The notes under the pieces are model-generated. The model had not been told where the DNA came from, searched no databases, and saw only the letters and a program-made list of their open reading frames with translations. The position numbers were made by a program, and so were the translations under genes. Shown here in pieces: positions 1-9,796 of a stretch of 10,329 nt of DNA (within the stretch, counting starts at the first letter, position 1; every line of letters begins with the position of its first letter). Where the stretch lies: contig BEXV01000014.1 in assembly GCA_003118195.1 (NCBI GenBank), positions 490,363 through 500,691 on the forward strand, read 5' to 3'. The stretch is from Hemicentrotus pulcherrimus. Its lineage: Eukaryota > Echinodermata > Echinoidea > Camarodonta > Strongylocentrotidae.

Positions 1-244
1 AATTTAGTCGGATGGTGAGGTTTTGATAGGGAACATAAACTATTGTATGAAACTTCACAGAATAGCCATGCATGAACAGGATATATTAGTAAAAGGTAAA
101 GCCCCTAACTGCACCTGCTAGTTGTAGTTTCTTCCCTTGTCAACCCAAATTTCAAAGAGGATGAGAATTTCCTTCTTTTTTTTTTAACCTGCCATCTCCA
201 AAGGCCTGTAACCACCAAGCCCCCCTGCAGTGATTCATGCAGTC

Positions 245-260
245 TGACCTTTTGAGGTCA
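245..260. promoter_or_regulatory. Everted pair of nuclear-receptor half-sites (ER4)
   Basis: TGACCT (245-250) and AGGTCA (255-260) are perfect half-sites in everted orientation with a 4-base spacer. It lies about 110 bases before the half-site ladder, which strengthens both. Binding is not shown by sequence alone. Confidence 0.35.
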
Positions 261-370
261 CAGTCACTAAAAGCTCCAAACTTCCAAAGAATGCAGACTT
301 CTGATGGGCTTATCTGTCTCTGCCCCTGAGGGTGTAATCCCACACCAACCTTCAGCCCACAATCCCTGTC

Positions 371-420
371 TGGTCATCTCAAGGTCAATGATGGGTCACT
401 CTGAGGTCACTTTAAGGTCA
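371..420 (+). promoter_or_regulatory. Five nuclear-receptor half-sites at exact 11-bp steps (repeated DR5)
   Basis: Half-sites lie at 371-376 (TGGTCA), 382-387 (AGGTCA), 393-398 (GGGTCA), 404-409 (AGGTCA) and 415-420 (AGGTCA). All are on the same strand and each is separated by exactly 5 bases. The spacers differ (TCTCA, ATGAT, CTCTG, CTTTA). DR5 is the classical arrangement bound by retinoic-acid receptor/RXR heterodimers. Bases 379-387 (TCAAGGTCA) also match the monomer site of ERR/FTZ-F1-type receptors. An alternative is a decayed 11-bp minisatellite. Confidence 0.5.
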
Positions 421-844
421 CCAAGAGGAATTTCTGAGTTAACTCTCAGTACTGGCAGTAGCAGCATGCATAATGCAATCTGGATATTGTGGGCCCCATC
501 ACTAGAGTTTTTTTATCTGACATATTTTATTTGAGATCTATATGCTATATGTAGTACAATTCAAAATCTATTGAAACACACAAATAAACTGCATATAAAT
601 TAGATGATGGAGAATTTCAGATAAATTTGTTTTCACAAAGAAGAAACAAATCTTGAAATACACTACCGGTATATAAAATTTAAATTGAAAATGTATAATT
701 CAAGCTTTTGGAAGAGGTAATATTCCTGTGTAGCCATACATCTGTAACCAACTACATGTAATGTACCTTGTACATCTGTAGTTCCAATAGACATAGAGAT
801 GCTATGCTGAGGTTTTTTCTTTTTAATGAATAAAATATGACAAT

Positions 845-852
845 TGACGTCA
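845..852. promoter_or_regulatory. Perfect CRE palindrome (TGACGTCA)
   Basis: TGACGTCA is the full consensus site for CREB/ATF bZIP factors. It is a single 8-mer in otherwise AT-rich non-coding DNA, so chance occurrence is possible. Confidence 0.3.
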
Positions 853-1221
853 GATATGGAAGTCTAAATTTGTCAAAGTCTGTTATGAGAGAGGGCAGGT
901 GTAAGTAACACGCAGGGAAATATTAAATTGATGCCACAAAAAGGCGCTCGGGTCAATTTTTTTGTTCAGACTGACCTTCGAATTGGACTGACCTAGATAT
1001 TTGTTTATCCATTTATGATGGCTTGATCTGTTCTGTAGAAGATCAATTGTTTGACCATTTTGGTGCTGTCATGACGTACATGTGGTACATGTACTTGTGC
1101 ATTAGAATTAAAGCTGGAATATAATTCCAATTTATAAAATGATCTGGAGAAATTAAGAAGAAATGTCATTATATCTGTGAAATTCATTCTGACATGTCAG
1201 TGTACATTTGTACATACAGTA

Positions 1222-1241
1222 TACATGTACATGTACATGTA
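1222..1241. repeat. Tandem ACATGT palindromes
   Basis: TACATGTA occurs three times in overlapping 6-bp register. Related isolated copies lie at 753-760, 1086-1093, 2064-2071, 2280-2287, 3570-3577 and 4189-4196. Confidence 0.85.
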
Positions 1242-1264
1242 AAGTAAAACCTGGCTTTAGTGAC

Positions 1265-1322
1265 AACCTGTCTACAAAGACCACTTGTTGTGTTTCCCTT
1301 GGGCGATCGCTGTAGACAGGTT
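1265..1322. repeat. Inverted repeat with 12-bp perfect arms, probably a short dispersed repeat
   Basis: AACCTGTCTACA (1265-1276) is the exact reverse complement of TGTAGACAGGTT (1311-1322), with a 34-base loop. The loop includes AAAGACCAC, TTTCCCTTGGG and the 8-bp palindrome GCGATCGC (1303-1310). The 'cctgtctacaaagaccac' style resembles short dispersed repeats I have seen in marine invertebrate genomes; that link is from memory. No coding sequence is associated. Confidence 0.6.
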
Positions 1323-1869
1323 TGACTTTTATGTATGAAACCTTAAAAAAATACTCTGTCTTGTATAATAAATGAAGTGAAATTTTCCAATGTTCCAACA
1401 AAATGCTAAATATTAGATACAATCTCAACTATTGATGCAGAAAATTGGATCGCTCTTTCTCGATCATTTCCCTGAATTTTCGATTAGCTTGATGAAAAAT
1501 TTCAATCAGCAGTGAAGTGTGATGCACAGTTATTGATCATCTATAAAAGTGGCAGAAGCTGAAACGTGTCTGTGATTCTACGTCAAGGGCTCGCGGGGAA
1601 AACTTGCTTCGATTGGAGATGTATTGAAGGAAAGCTACATATAAAAAAGACGGACAATGAATTATTAACAGCCACTGAATTTCTTTTGAAATTACACCTA
1701 AATTGACCTTTTTATTGATTTGAACCACTTTTAGTATAAATCGTTCTTTTTTCCTTGTTCTCGTTGTTTTTTTAACTGCCCTGTCAGTGGCACAAAAGGT
1801 CTGCTTATTCATATGCAAGTATTGATTGAATGTTCATAATATACAATTTATTGAACTTGTTTAAAGGAC

Positions 1870-1973
1870 ACAAAAGTATGTCAAGCCAAATAAATGAATA
1901 TCCCTGACATTTGAAAGAACAAAAGTATGTCAAGCCAAATAAATGAATATCCCTGACATTTGAAAGAACAAAA
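1870..1973 (+). repeat. Tandem duplication, period 49 bp, about 2.1 copies
   Basis: The unit at 1872-1920 is repeated without any mismatch at 1921-1969, followed by four bases of a third copy; two bases (AC) before the first copy also match. Each unit contains TGTCA and TGACA, giving a weak dyad. Perfect identity suggests a recent duplication or an assembly artefact. Confidence 0.95.
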
Positions 1974-2192
1974 AGGTAATGAACCTCTAATAAAAAGTGG
2001 CATGTAGCCTACGTGAATCTGGAATAATTTTCAATGTTCTTTTTAATAAATTTACAATGAGCATACATGTAGCAAGAGCGATTGAAAAAGAAGATTTGAT
2101 AGAAGTTTAAAGGCTGAAGGGGAGGGAGGGGTGCGTGCATGTCATATTGTGTGATGATTAGATAAGTTCAAATCAAATTGGAGGTAAAATCC

Positions 2193-2213
2193 ATGATGCT
2201 TTTTTAGCATCAT
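2193..2213. repeat. Small perfect hairpin (8-bp stem, T5 loop)
   Basis: ATGATGCT (2193-2200) and AGCATCAT (2206-2213) are exact reverse complements around TTTTT. Too short for a microRNA precursor; no function is inferred. Confidence 0.7.
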
Positions 2214-2522
2214 TCATTTATATGTGGGATCTTTTTATGCAAATATGATTAATTTACATGATAATGTGCAGTAATGACTTACATGTAATAACTTCCTTTA
2301 CAATGAGGTAGCAATAAAAATAATATAAGAGCAAACAATACCCTTTGATTGAAGTGGGGGTCAATAAAAAGGAAAACACTTTGGGCATGTTCGAACATGA
2401 TGTGAATCACACATCAACTGAGCTGTTCAAAGATGAGAAAAGTGGCTTCACACTGAACACAAACAACAAAAACATGCATTACTTTATAGACAGGAACACT
2501 GATGAAAGAGGAGAAACAGAGG

Positions 2523-2553
2523 ATAGAGAAAGAGAGAGAGAGAGNGGGGGAGA
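2523..2553 (+). repeat. GA microsatellite containing an undetermined base
   Basis: A run of GA/AGA units (ATAGAGAAAGAGAGAG and onward) leads into GAG-N-GGGGG. The N at 2545 is the only ambiguity in the window and sits at the end of the repeat, where sequencing or assembly commonly fails. Confidence 0.9.
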
Positions 2554-3500
2554 AGAAGGGTCGCTTCAAAAGTTATGAAAAGAAGATGCATCTTGGAGAA
2601 AGCTCTATTGTTTGAGCAAGGCCTGGTCTTGTCGGGTTAAATGGACTAGCAGTGCCAGTATTGATTGGTTTATACTTCATTGAGGGCCAGGGCTATTGTT
2701 ATCAAGAGCCCTGTCTCTATTGGAATACCTCTCCATCCATCGATCCAATTCTTGCTTTATCATGATGGATGCCGTCGTCGAACAATGGTATTGTGATCGG
2801 TAAATGCTGTTTGTACACGTATTCACAGTCCCTTTAAATGCTGTTGACAAATTTGTATCTATTGCTTGTATCGGGCTATAAGGATCTCAAGTTAGTTGAA
2901 AAATAATAATAATGAGCATTGTTATGATTTTGGGCGATTCAGATTAAGAACACGACTTAAACATCAGCATTAACTTTTATAGTTTATTCATGTATGTATT
3001 GTACTTGTACAATGAGTGAGGTACATGTGTGTAACTCTATAAATTTATGGTTATAAAATCTTAGGAGATTTTAAAGTTAATATTTTCATGTAGCTCAACC
3101 AAACTAGAAAACATTCATCATTAGAAATCTTGATCGTCTTGAAGGAAAAAAAGAGGATTTGACTCACAGAATTTCTTCAAATTGGCGATGGAAGCCTGGG
3201 CCTATTTTTATTTTGTTTTTGTTTTTTTCCCCTAGAGTTTATTTGAAGCTCTTGAAATACATTCTATTCTAGAGTCAACCTCATTAAGCTAGCCATGTGA
3301 AAACATTCAACTGCAGAGCCATGCCTACCAATATTGCTTCTATTATTACTAAATTTGTCTGCACATGGCATGCGAATGGATTCAATCTTTATTCCAGAGA
3401 GAGAAAAAATGTGTTTGGAAAGTAGGAGGCACGTATCTTGTGGGAGAGGGGAGACGATGAATTACTGATAAATAGATATTGCAGGACAAACATGGAATAA

Positions 3501-3524
3501 GAGAGAGAGGGGGGTGGGGGGGAG
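3501..3524 (+). repeat. Purine-rich G tract
   Basis: GAGAGAGAGG passes into runs of five to seven G broken by a single T. It is a low-complexity homopurine tract. Confidence 0.8.
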
Positions 3525-4538
3525 AATATTCTGTATGAATTATTATAGGCCTCACAGTACAGTGTAATATACATGTAAGCATGCAATCTCCTTGGATTCA
3601 ACAATTTTTATCTAGGCCTCTCCTCTCCACGACCTTCACTAACTTCAATTAGATGAATTTTTTAACAATACATTATCAAGCTCACCAGTAATTTGGAAAA
3701 TTGCAACGAAGGCAAAAAGGCTGTATGAAATATAATGGAAATTGAGCCTACCGAGGCAATTAATAAAACCGTTACATTACATTGTGTGTGACAGGGAAAA
3801 GCATTGTCTGAGGAAATTAATATGATATAAATTTGATTCTAGTACACATCAAATACATGGCTGGCAAATTTCAAGGTAGATTTGATTATCCTGAAATTAG
3901 GAGATAAAACCTATAAATAATTTTGTCCCTCTTTCTTGTAGTAGTAGTACTGCATATGTTTGCTGATAACCTGTAAATTTGCTCATTGAGGGTTTGTTTT
4001 GATCTGTGAGCTTGATGTAGATAGGTTGAATATATTTCACTCGTCAAAAAATGGTCATGATTTGGGAGAATGCTGTTCATGCAAATTTGATTGTAGAATA
4101 CACATTTTTAATGAGTGTGCCATTGTTTGGCTGTTGAGGCGTCTATAGTTCTGAGTTGTGTACGATGAGATTCTATTGTGGTGCCACATACATGTATGGG
4201 GACAAGCTAGGGAATGATTTATGAGTATACTTACCGGTAGTCTGTTTTTATTTGAGCGAGCCACTGGTCTGCTCACAGTATTCACAATGGCAGAATAGTT
4301 GTATCAGTCTTGGTTCCTTGTGGTCCATTATGGTATATTGCATTTTCAATATGTGCATGTTATACATGCAGCCACAGCTTTTGCCAATTTTACATTGCAC
4401 TGAGAGCTACACAAATGCATTCATGATAGATTAAAGGATATTGCAACCAGCTTTACTGCCAAATAAATGCAAACTATAAACTCAGATCATGGGCTCTACA
4501 ATATAGAGAAATGAGATTACAAGGAATAGAAATAGAGT

Positions 4539-4598
4539 GAGAGAGAGAGAGAGAGAGGAGGGATGTGAGAGGAGAGAGAGAGAGAGGGGATGTGAGAG

Positions 4599-4629
<31 letters not shown>
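4539..4629 (+). repeat. GA microsatellite with an internal 27-bp higher-order repeat
   Basis: About 90 bases of nearly pure GA. The interruption GGATGTGAGAGGAGAGAGA occurs at 4561 and again at 4588, showing that a 27-bp block was duplicated within the microsatellite. The purine strand is the + strand. Confidence 0.95.
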
Positions 4630-5700
4630 TAATGTGACAAGTCTTACAAATAAATTCAGATATATATTTCTGTACTTGTTGCAATTCCTTGAGGTTTCAA
4701 AACTTCACTATTGTCATGGATATAAGTGTGTGCATCTGCATTTTTTTCGTGGAGAATAAGAAGGGGGAAAAAAATACATTTGTATGTATATGAAATGCAA
4801 ACCAAAATGTCAGTCAAGCTGAAAATCTTCTTAGCTGAATATTTTTCATATTTCAAAACTCTTGCATGAATATGACAATATTGTTGATGATTTTTAGACA
4901 TATAGCAAAGAAAAGTAGAATGGCTTGCATTGAGACCTCATCGATTCGAGTACTGGCAAAATGGGCATAGTAAAGTGAGCTTTCAGTGGATGTTAGTAAT
5001 ATAATTCATATCTAACGGTACTTCAAATAACTGTATCGCTTTCATGCCTGTGTCACGATGAAGGCCTTGCTAATCCAGCCAATATTGAAACTTAATTCTT
5101 CGTCCCTCCTATCGCTCTAGCTAGGCTGCAGAGTGCATCAGCTGACTAAATTGAGAAGGAATAATTTAATCATGCTCCCTAAATTAAAATTTGTTCACCT
5201 GGTTGGCGAATGATTGACAAAATCAGCTGTGTTCCCTGCAAACAAACCCACGATGAAATCATAGCGTCTTATGTTGACAGACTTTCATTTCTACAGTGGT
5301 TATTTGATTAGGGGGCTGTGTTCGTTTGATTTGGGTTATATTCATGCTTCCACAGATTTTTGTTTTTCTCATTAAAATAATTTGATATTTGAGCTTGGCT
5401 CATATTGGTTTAGACTTGTGGTGGTACTTTAAAAGCTTGATAGCTTAATAATTTAACATATTTTGAAATGGATATTAATTTATTTAACCAAGTCCATAGT
5501 AATTTTGAAAGAAATAATTAGAATTTAAACCTGTGGGAAAGAGATCACTTTTTCCCATGAGTTAACCTATGGCATACATATCAACTGGTTCCTTAATGAA
5601 TAAACAAGCATCCAGCAATTTTGTTTACAATATATATGAGCATCTTGATAAAAATCAAAGTCGATCATCACTGAATTCAAAGAAAAATTAACCTTTGTAT
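4630..5700. other. Non-coding, AT-rich DNA, probably intron
   Basis: No exon recognised. Forkhead-type heptamers occur at 5600-5606 (ATAAACA) and 5622-5628 (TGTTTAC), 15 bases apart and in opposite orientation. Such motifs are frequent in AT-rich sequence, so they are noted only because of the nearby X-box/forkhead pair. Confidence 0.55.
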
Positions 5701-5760
5701 GACAAAAGGCATTGGTGGTCCTGCTTTGTGTGAGATGCATGCGTTGGTCCCCCCAAAGGC

Positions 5761-5770
5761 GGGATATCCC
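5761..5770. promoter_or_regulatory. Palindromic NF-kB-type site (GGGATATCCC)
   Basis: The perfect 10-bp palindrome fits GGGRNWYYCC, the Rel/NF-kB consensus. It is a single site without further support. Confidence 0.3.
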
Positions 5771-6005
5771 ACCAAAATGCAAGAGTTGGGTGGTTTTGGA
5801 GAAAAGACCACAGCCCCATGCAGAGAGGGGTAACCCCCCCCCCCTACCCTCACTCCCTTTCATCCTCCAACACAGAGCTAGACCTCGTCACTACAGACCT
5901 TGTTCTCTGACCTGTATTTCAGGCTTGGGTCACGTACGCCAGTAAGCGTGCCACACAGCGCACAGGCTACGTACATAGCCACCTCACTGTCAAAGACATT
6001 CTAGA

Positions 6006-6019
6006 GTTGCCCTAGCAAC
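6006..6019. promoter_or_regulatory. RFX X-box
   Basis: GTTGCC-CT-AGCAAC matches the X-box consensus GTTNCC-AT-RGNAAC in all 12 arm positions; only the first base of the central dinucleotide differs. RFX factors bind this imperfect palindrome and control cilia genes. It lies 625 bases upstream of the FoxJ1 exon and 3 bases from a forkhead site. Confidence 0.6.
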
Positions 6020-6022
6020 GCC

Positions 6023-6030
6023 TGTAAACA
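6023..6030 (+). promoter_or_regulatory. Forkhead binding site (TGTAAACA)
   Basis: TGTAAACA contains the full RYAAAYA forkhead core (GTAAACA). It is 3 bases downstream of the X-box. As FoxJ1 is a forkhead protein that works with RFX factors on cilia genes, autoregulation is a natural hypothesis. Confidence 0.5.
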
Positions 6031-6040
6031 ACCCATTGCC

Positions 6041-7469
<1,429 letters not shown>

Positions 7470-7470
7470 A

Positions 7471-7490
7471 CTGGAGCTTGGGTACTCCAG
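7471..7490 (+). other. Hairpin directly after the FoxJ1 stop codon
   Basis: CTGGAG (7471-7476) pairs with CTCCAG (7485-7490) around an 8-base loop, starting one base after TGA. Six base pairs is a modest stem and could be chance. Confidence 0.4.
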
Positions 7491-8277
7491 CAAAAAGAAA
7501 CATGAAACAGTAATCATGAAAGTTAGATCTATCGAAGACGCTATCACGCTGGCTAGTGAATCACCCTCTGTATATGATTGATGTGAGAAAGCTAATATTA
7601 TAGAGTTTATAACTAATCGTGTACAGTGATCACAGCTTATCTCAATTAATCACAATGTTGTGTAAGGACCAGGGCTGGCTCTGTGACCACATGCAACAAC
7701 TATTTTTGTACAAATTACTACAAGACCGCCCATCATCAGTCAATTCCATCCAACTTATTTTCCTTTTGCTGTGTTGTAGTGTTTCTCTAAAATGTTGACT
7801 CTTAACTTCAGTATTTCGTCTACCAAACAAGTACAAGCAGAGTTCAGAATATAAACATGTATAATACAAATGCTGCACCGTTAAGTATCTATCTTTCAAG
7901 TCAATCTTTGAATTTATCATCGAGTCTACAAAATGGCTCACTTGCAGAAATTTGATTGAAACTGATATTTGATGTTTTACTTGAAACGTGTGATACATCA
8001 TATATTTATTGCTGAGTGTTTTCTTTTAGAATACTTGCATTCCGAATTTCAGCTAGCAATTCACAATTGGAATTATATATGAATATACACACTTTTTGTA
8101 TTTTGTCAAAAGAATAGTTACCATTTTTTACTCAAGATTTTCAAAGTGTGGTTTTTGAAAAATTGCAATTTCTGCCTCAAAGTACTGCACTCTATGCCTT
8201 TTGTATTCCATCCACTTTTGTGTTTGTTCTCTGATATGCAATTGAATAGTCCATTTTGTGTGATACCTCAAACATGA

Positions 8278-8283
8278 AATAAA
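8278..8283 (+). terminator. FoxJ1: Candidate FoxJ1 poly(A) signal (AATAAA)
   Basis: This is the first exact AATAAA downstream of the stop codon. It is followed 20-35 bases later by moderately GU-rich sequence around TGTGACAATATGTCC, as expected for a cleavage site near 8300. Choice of site is inference. Confidence 0.6.
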
Positions 8284-8396
8284 CACATAAAATCTTCAAT
8301 GTGACAATATGTCCAGATAAATCATGCAGTATGTAATTCCAAACTATAGAATGGTTTGAGGTCAATGAAGTAATGCTGATAATGATGAGACACAAC

Positions 8397-8476
8397 ACAC
8401 CAGTTTACGTTTGTATCAGTGTGCATGCGCAGACTGGGCGCCATTTAAAATGGCGCACACAACCGTAAACTGGTGT
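8397..8476. repeat. Nested inverted repeat (80-bp foldback, MITE-like or regulatory)
   Basis: The outer 13-bp arms ACACCAGTTTACG (8397-8409) and CGTAAACTGGTGT (8464-8476) are perfect reverse complements. A 19-bp inner palindrome has arms GCGCCATTT (8438-8446) and AAATGGCGC (8448-8456) about a single A. GTGTGC (8419-8424) and GCACAC (8455-8460) can also pair. The core holds NRF1-like TGCATGCGCA (8422-8431) and two opposed ATGGCGC motifs. No target-site duplication is visible beside the outer arms. A tiny non-autonomous element is possible; it codes for nothing. Confidence 0.75.
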
Positions 8477-8529
8477 ATAATAATCATGCTTTTTGTAATC
8501 TGAAAAACGAGAATAATCAGGTAAGGTAA

Positions 8530-8535
8530 AATAAA
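8530..8535 (+). terminator. Alternative poly(A) signal (AATAAA)
   Basis: A second exact AATAAA on the gene strand. Using it would place the 80-bp foldback at 8397-8476 inside the FoxJ1 3' UTR. Downstream sequence is less clearly GU-rich. Confidence 0.3.
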
Positions 8536-8881
8536 ATTGTGCAAATGTCAGGGAAAATGAAATTTTGCGCTGATGTCAAAACATGTTAATGACAACAAAA
8601 GATGATAGATTTAGCATGTTCCCTGAAATTTCAATATAAACTTATCAGTGGTGATATATATATATGTATTGATGTGTCTACCGTACTTGATCCTGACATT
8701 TGTGTCCATTTCGGTATTTTTTATAAGCAAAATTGTCACAAGGTCTAATAAGGAAACTTAAAGTGCAATTCTCTCAATTTGCGAAACATAGAGTACATGC
8801 TACATAATATTTCTCAATGGTCCTGCCTTTTGTAGCTCCTATTTTCCAGAATTGTGTAAATGCTTGCAGTGCAAAACGGCA

Positions 8882-8887
8882 AATAAA
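8882..8887 (+). terminator. Alternative poly(A) signal (AATAAA)
   Basis: A third exact AATAAA, followed within 60 bases by U-rich runs (TTTAACTTTTC, ATTTTGATTTTTG, then eight T). The downstream context is good, but it lies about 1.4 kb after the stop codon. Confidence 0.3.
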
Positions 8888-9144
8888 TATGACTGAGCTA
8901 TCTTAATCCTTTAACTTTTCATCGCATTTTGATTTTTGATCCCTTTTTTTTGGATGATAATGATTGTGGGTGTTTGATTTAAGTATCATGTGCCTTGTGT
9001 GAGGGATTGGACCTGTTGCTGCAAATATTAATTGGAAGCCTGATAATGGTAGTACTCTCATTGGCTCATACTACATTACGAGCACAAACATTCAGTATTC
9101 AAAAAGCAACAGGGGACAATGAATAATAGAAGCTTGTATGTATT

Positions 9145-9423
9145 TATGAGAGAAAGAAAGAGAGGGGGAGGGAGAGAGCTGAAGGATGGATTTTTTAAAA
9201 TATATAAATAGAGTCAAGGGAGAGCCCAGAATAAGAGATTGTAAGAGAGAAAAGAGAGAAGGGTGGGAAGAAGTGAGGGATCGATGGTGGAGATGGAAGA
9301 GAGAGAGAGATTGGGGATGGGAGGGGGGGGGGCAACGGAGTTGAATAGAAGGGGAGGGAGTTGCATGAGGAATTTAAAAAAGATTGAAAGAGAGGAGGGT
9401 TGAGAAGAAGAAGAAGGAAAAAA
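9145..9423 (+). repeat. Purine-rich (GA/GGGA) low-complexity tract
   Basis: About 280 bases on the + strand are dominated by A and G, with runs of GAGAGA, GGGGGGGG (near 9325) and AAGAAGAAGAAGG, broken by short mixed patches such as TTTTTTAAAATATATAAATAG. The long serine/proline/leucine-rich frame on the complementary strand is an artefact of this composition. Confidence 0.85.
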
Positions 9424-9634
9424 TCGTCAGTGAAGTAGGGCAGAGAATGCATGGAATCATAATTATCATGATTATATAGGGCGGGGGTAAATATTGCCCT
9501 GGTATTGAGTGTATTGTTTGAGCTGATATCGATTATCTTGCAACCATCTTAATGAAGGTTTCTTGTTTGAATTGATGCTCTCGTTTAATTAGCATCTCTG
9601 GTATTTCCTGTCGAGTTGAATACTGCTAATATTT

Positions 9635-9636
<2 letters not shown>

Positions 9637-9679
<43 letters not shown>

Positions 9680-9796
9680 TCATCTCTTTTTCTCACTCTC
9701 TTTCTCTCTCTCCCTCTCTCTCCTTCTCTCTCCCTCCCCATCTCCCTCTACCTTCTCTTTTGTTTCTCTCCCTCTCCCTTTACCACCCTCTCTCTT
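9637..9796 (+). repeat. (TC)n pyrimidine tract
   Basis: Nearly pure TC repeat grading into CCCTCTCC-type sequence. It is opposite in strand sense to the purine tract that ends about 210 bases earlier. The leucine/serine repeat frame across it is spurious. Confidence 0.95.

Larger units (their letters stand above)
1..1860. other. Non-coding, AT-rich DNA, probably intron of FoxJ1
   Basis: No open frame here resembles a known protein; the longest are under 100 codons and cross low-complexity sequence. The stretch holds the nuclear-receptor half-site ladder (371-420), a TGACCT/AGGTCA pair (245-260), a perfect CRE (845-852), ACATGT palindromes, and the inverted repeat at 1265-1322. Intron status is inferred because the forkhead exon at 6645 needs an upstream partner that is absent from the window. 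Confidence 0.6.
1974..4538. other. Non-coding, AT-rich DNA, probably intron
   Basis: I see no exon here. The sequence is AT-rich with scattered TACATGTA palindromes, a perfect 8-bp hairpin (2193-2213), a GA microsatellite with an ambiguous base (2523-2553), and a G-rich purine run (3501-3524). Open frames are under 80 codons and lack recognisable domains. Confidence 0.6.
5701..6040. promoter_or_regulatory. GC-richer island, candidate intronic cis-regulatory module
   Basis: This stretch is visibly richer in G and C than the DNA on either side. It contains a palindromic NF-kB-type site (5761-5770), an 11-base C run (5834-5844), TGACCT (5908-5913) and GGGTCA (5927-5932), and ends with an X-box plus forkhead site (6006-6030). 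Open frames here show no domain and no convincing exon borders, so a regulatory reading is preferred, but it is inference. Confidence 0.4.
7470..8300 (+). other. Probable 3' UTR of FoxJ1
   Basis: AT-rich sequence without conserved coding potential runs from the FoxJ1 stop to just past the first good AATAAA (8278-8283), giving a UTR of about 0.8 kb. It starts with a small hairpin (7471-7490). It contains U-rich stretches and an ATATTTATT-type AU-rich motif near 8000-8010. The end point is inferred from the poly(A) signal only; two later AATAAA hexamers allow longer forms. Confidence 0.7.
8301..9144. other. Intergenic or distal 3' UTR, AT-rich
   Basis: No coding sequence recognised. It contains the 80-bp foldback (8397-8476), two further AATAAA hexamers, a short TA run near 8653-8665 and an eight-base T run near 8944. 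Whether the proximal part is transcribed depends on poly(A) site choice. Confidence 0.5.

Noticed and set aside
2193..2213. Hairpin considered as a microRNA precursor or terminator
   Set aside because: An 8-bp stem is far too short for a microRNA, and a T5 loop is not a eukaryotic termination signal in this setting.
2381..2400. GTTCGAAC considered as the T-loop of a tRNA gene
   Set aside because: No matching A-box, acceptor or anticodon stem could be found around it; it is a simple palindrome.
2345..2578. Open frame of 77 codons ending in GERE/RERERE repeats
   Set aside because: Its repeat end comes from the GA microsatellite and it includes an undetermined base. No start context, domain or splice evidence.
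5567..5945. Overlapping open frames on both strands in the GC-richer island
   Set aside because: No recognisable domain and no paired splice sites; they arise where stop codons are rarer because of base composition.
7471..7500. Histone-mRNA-like 3' stem-loop followed by a purine-rich CAAAAAGAAA
   Set aside because: Loop length (8) and stem sequence do not fit the conserved histone element (6-bp stem, 4-base loop), and the gene is not a histone.
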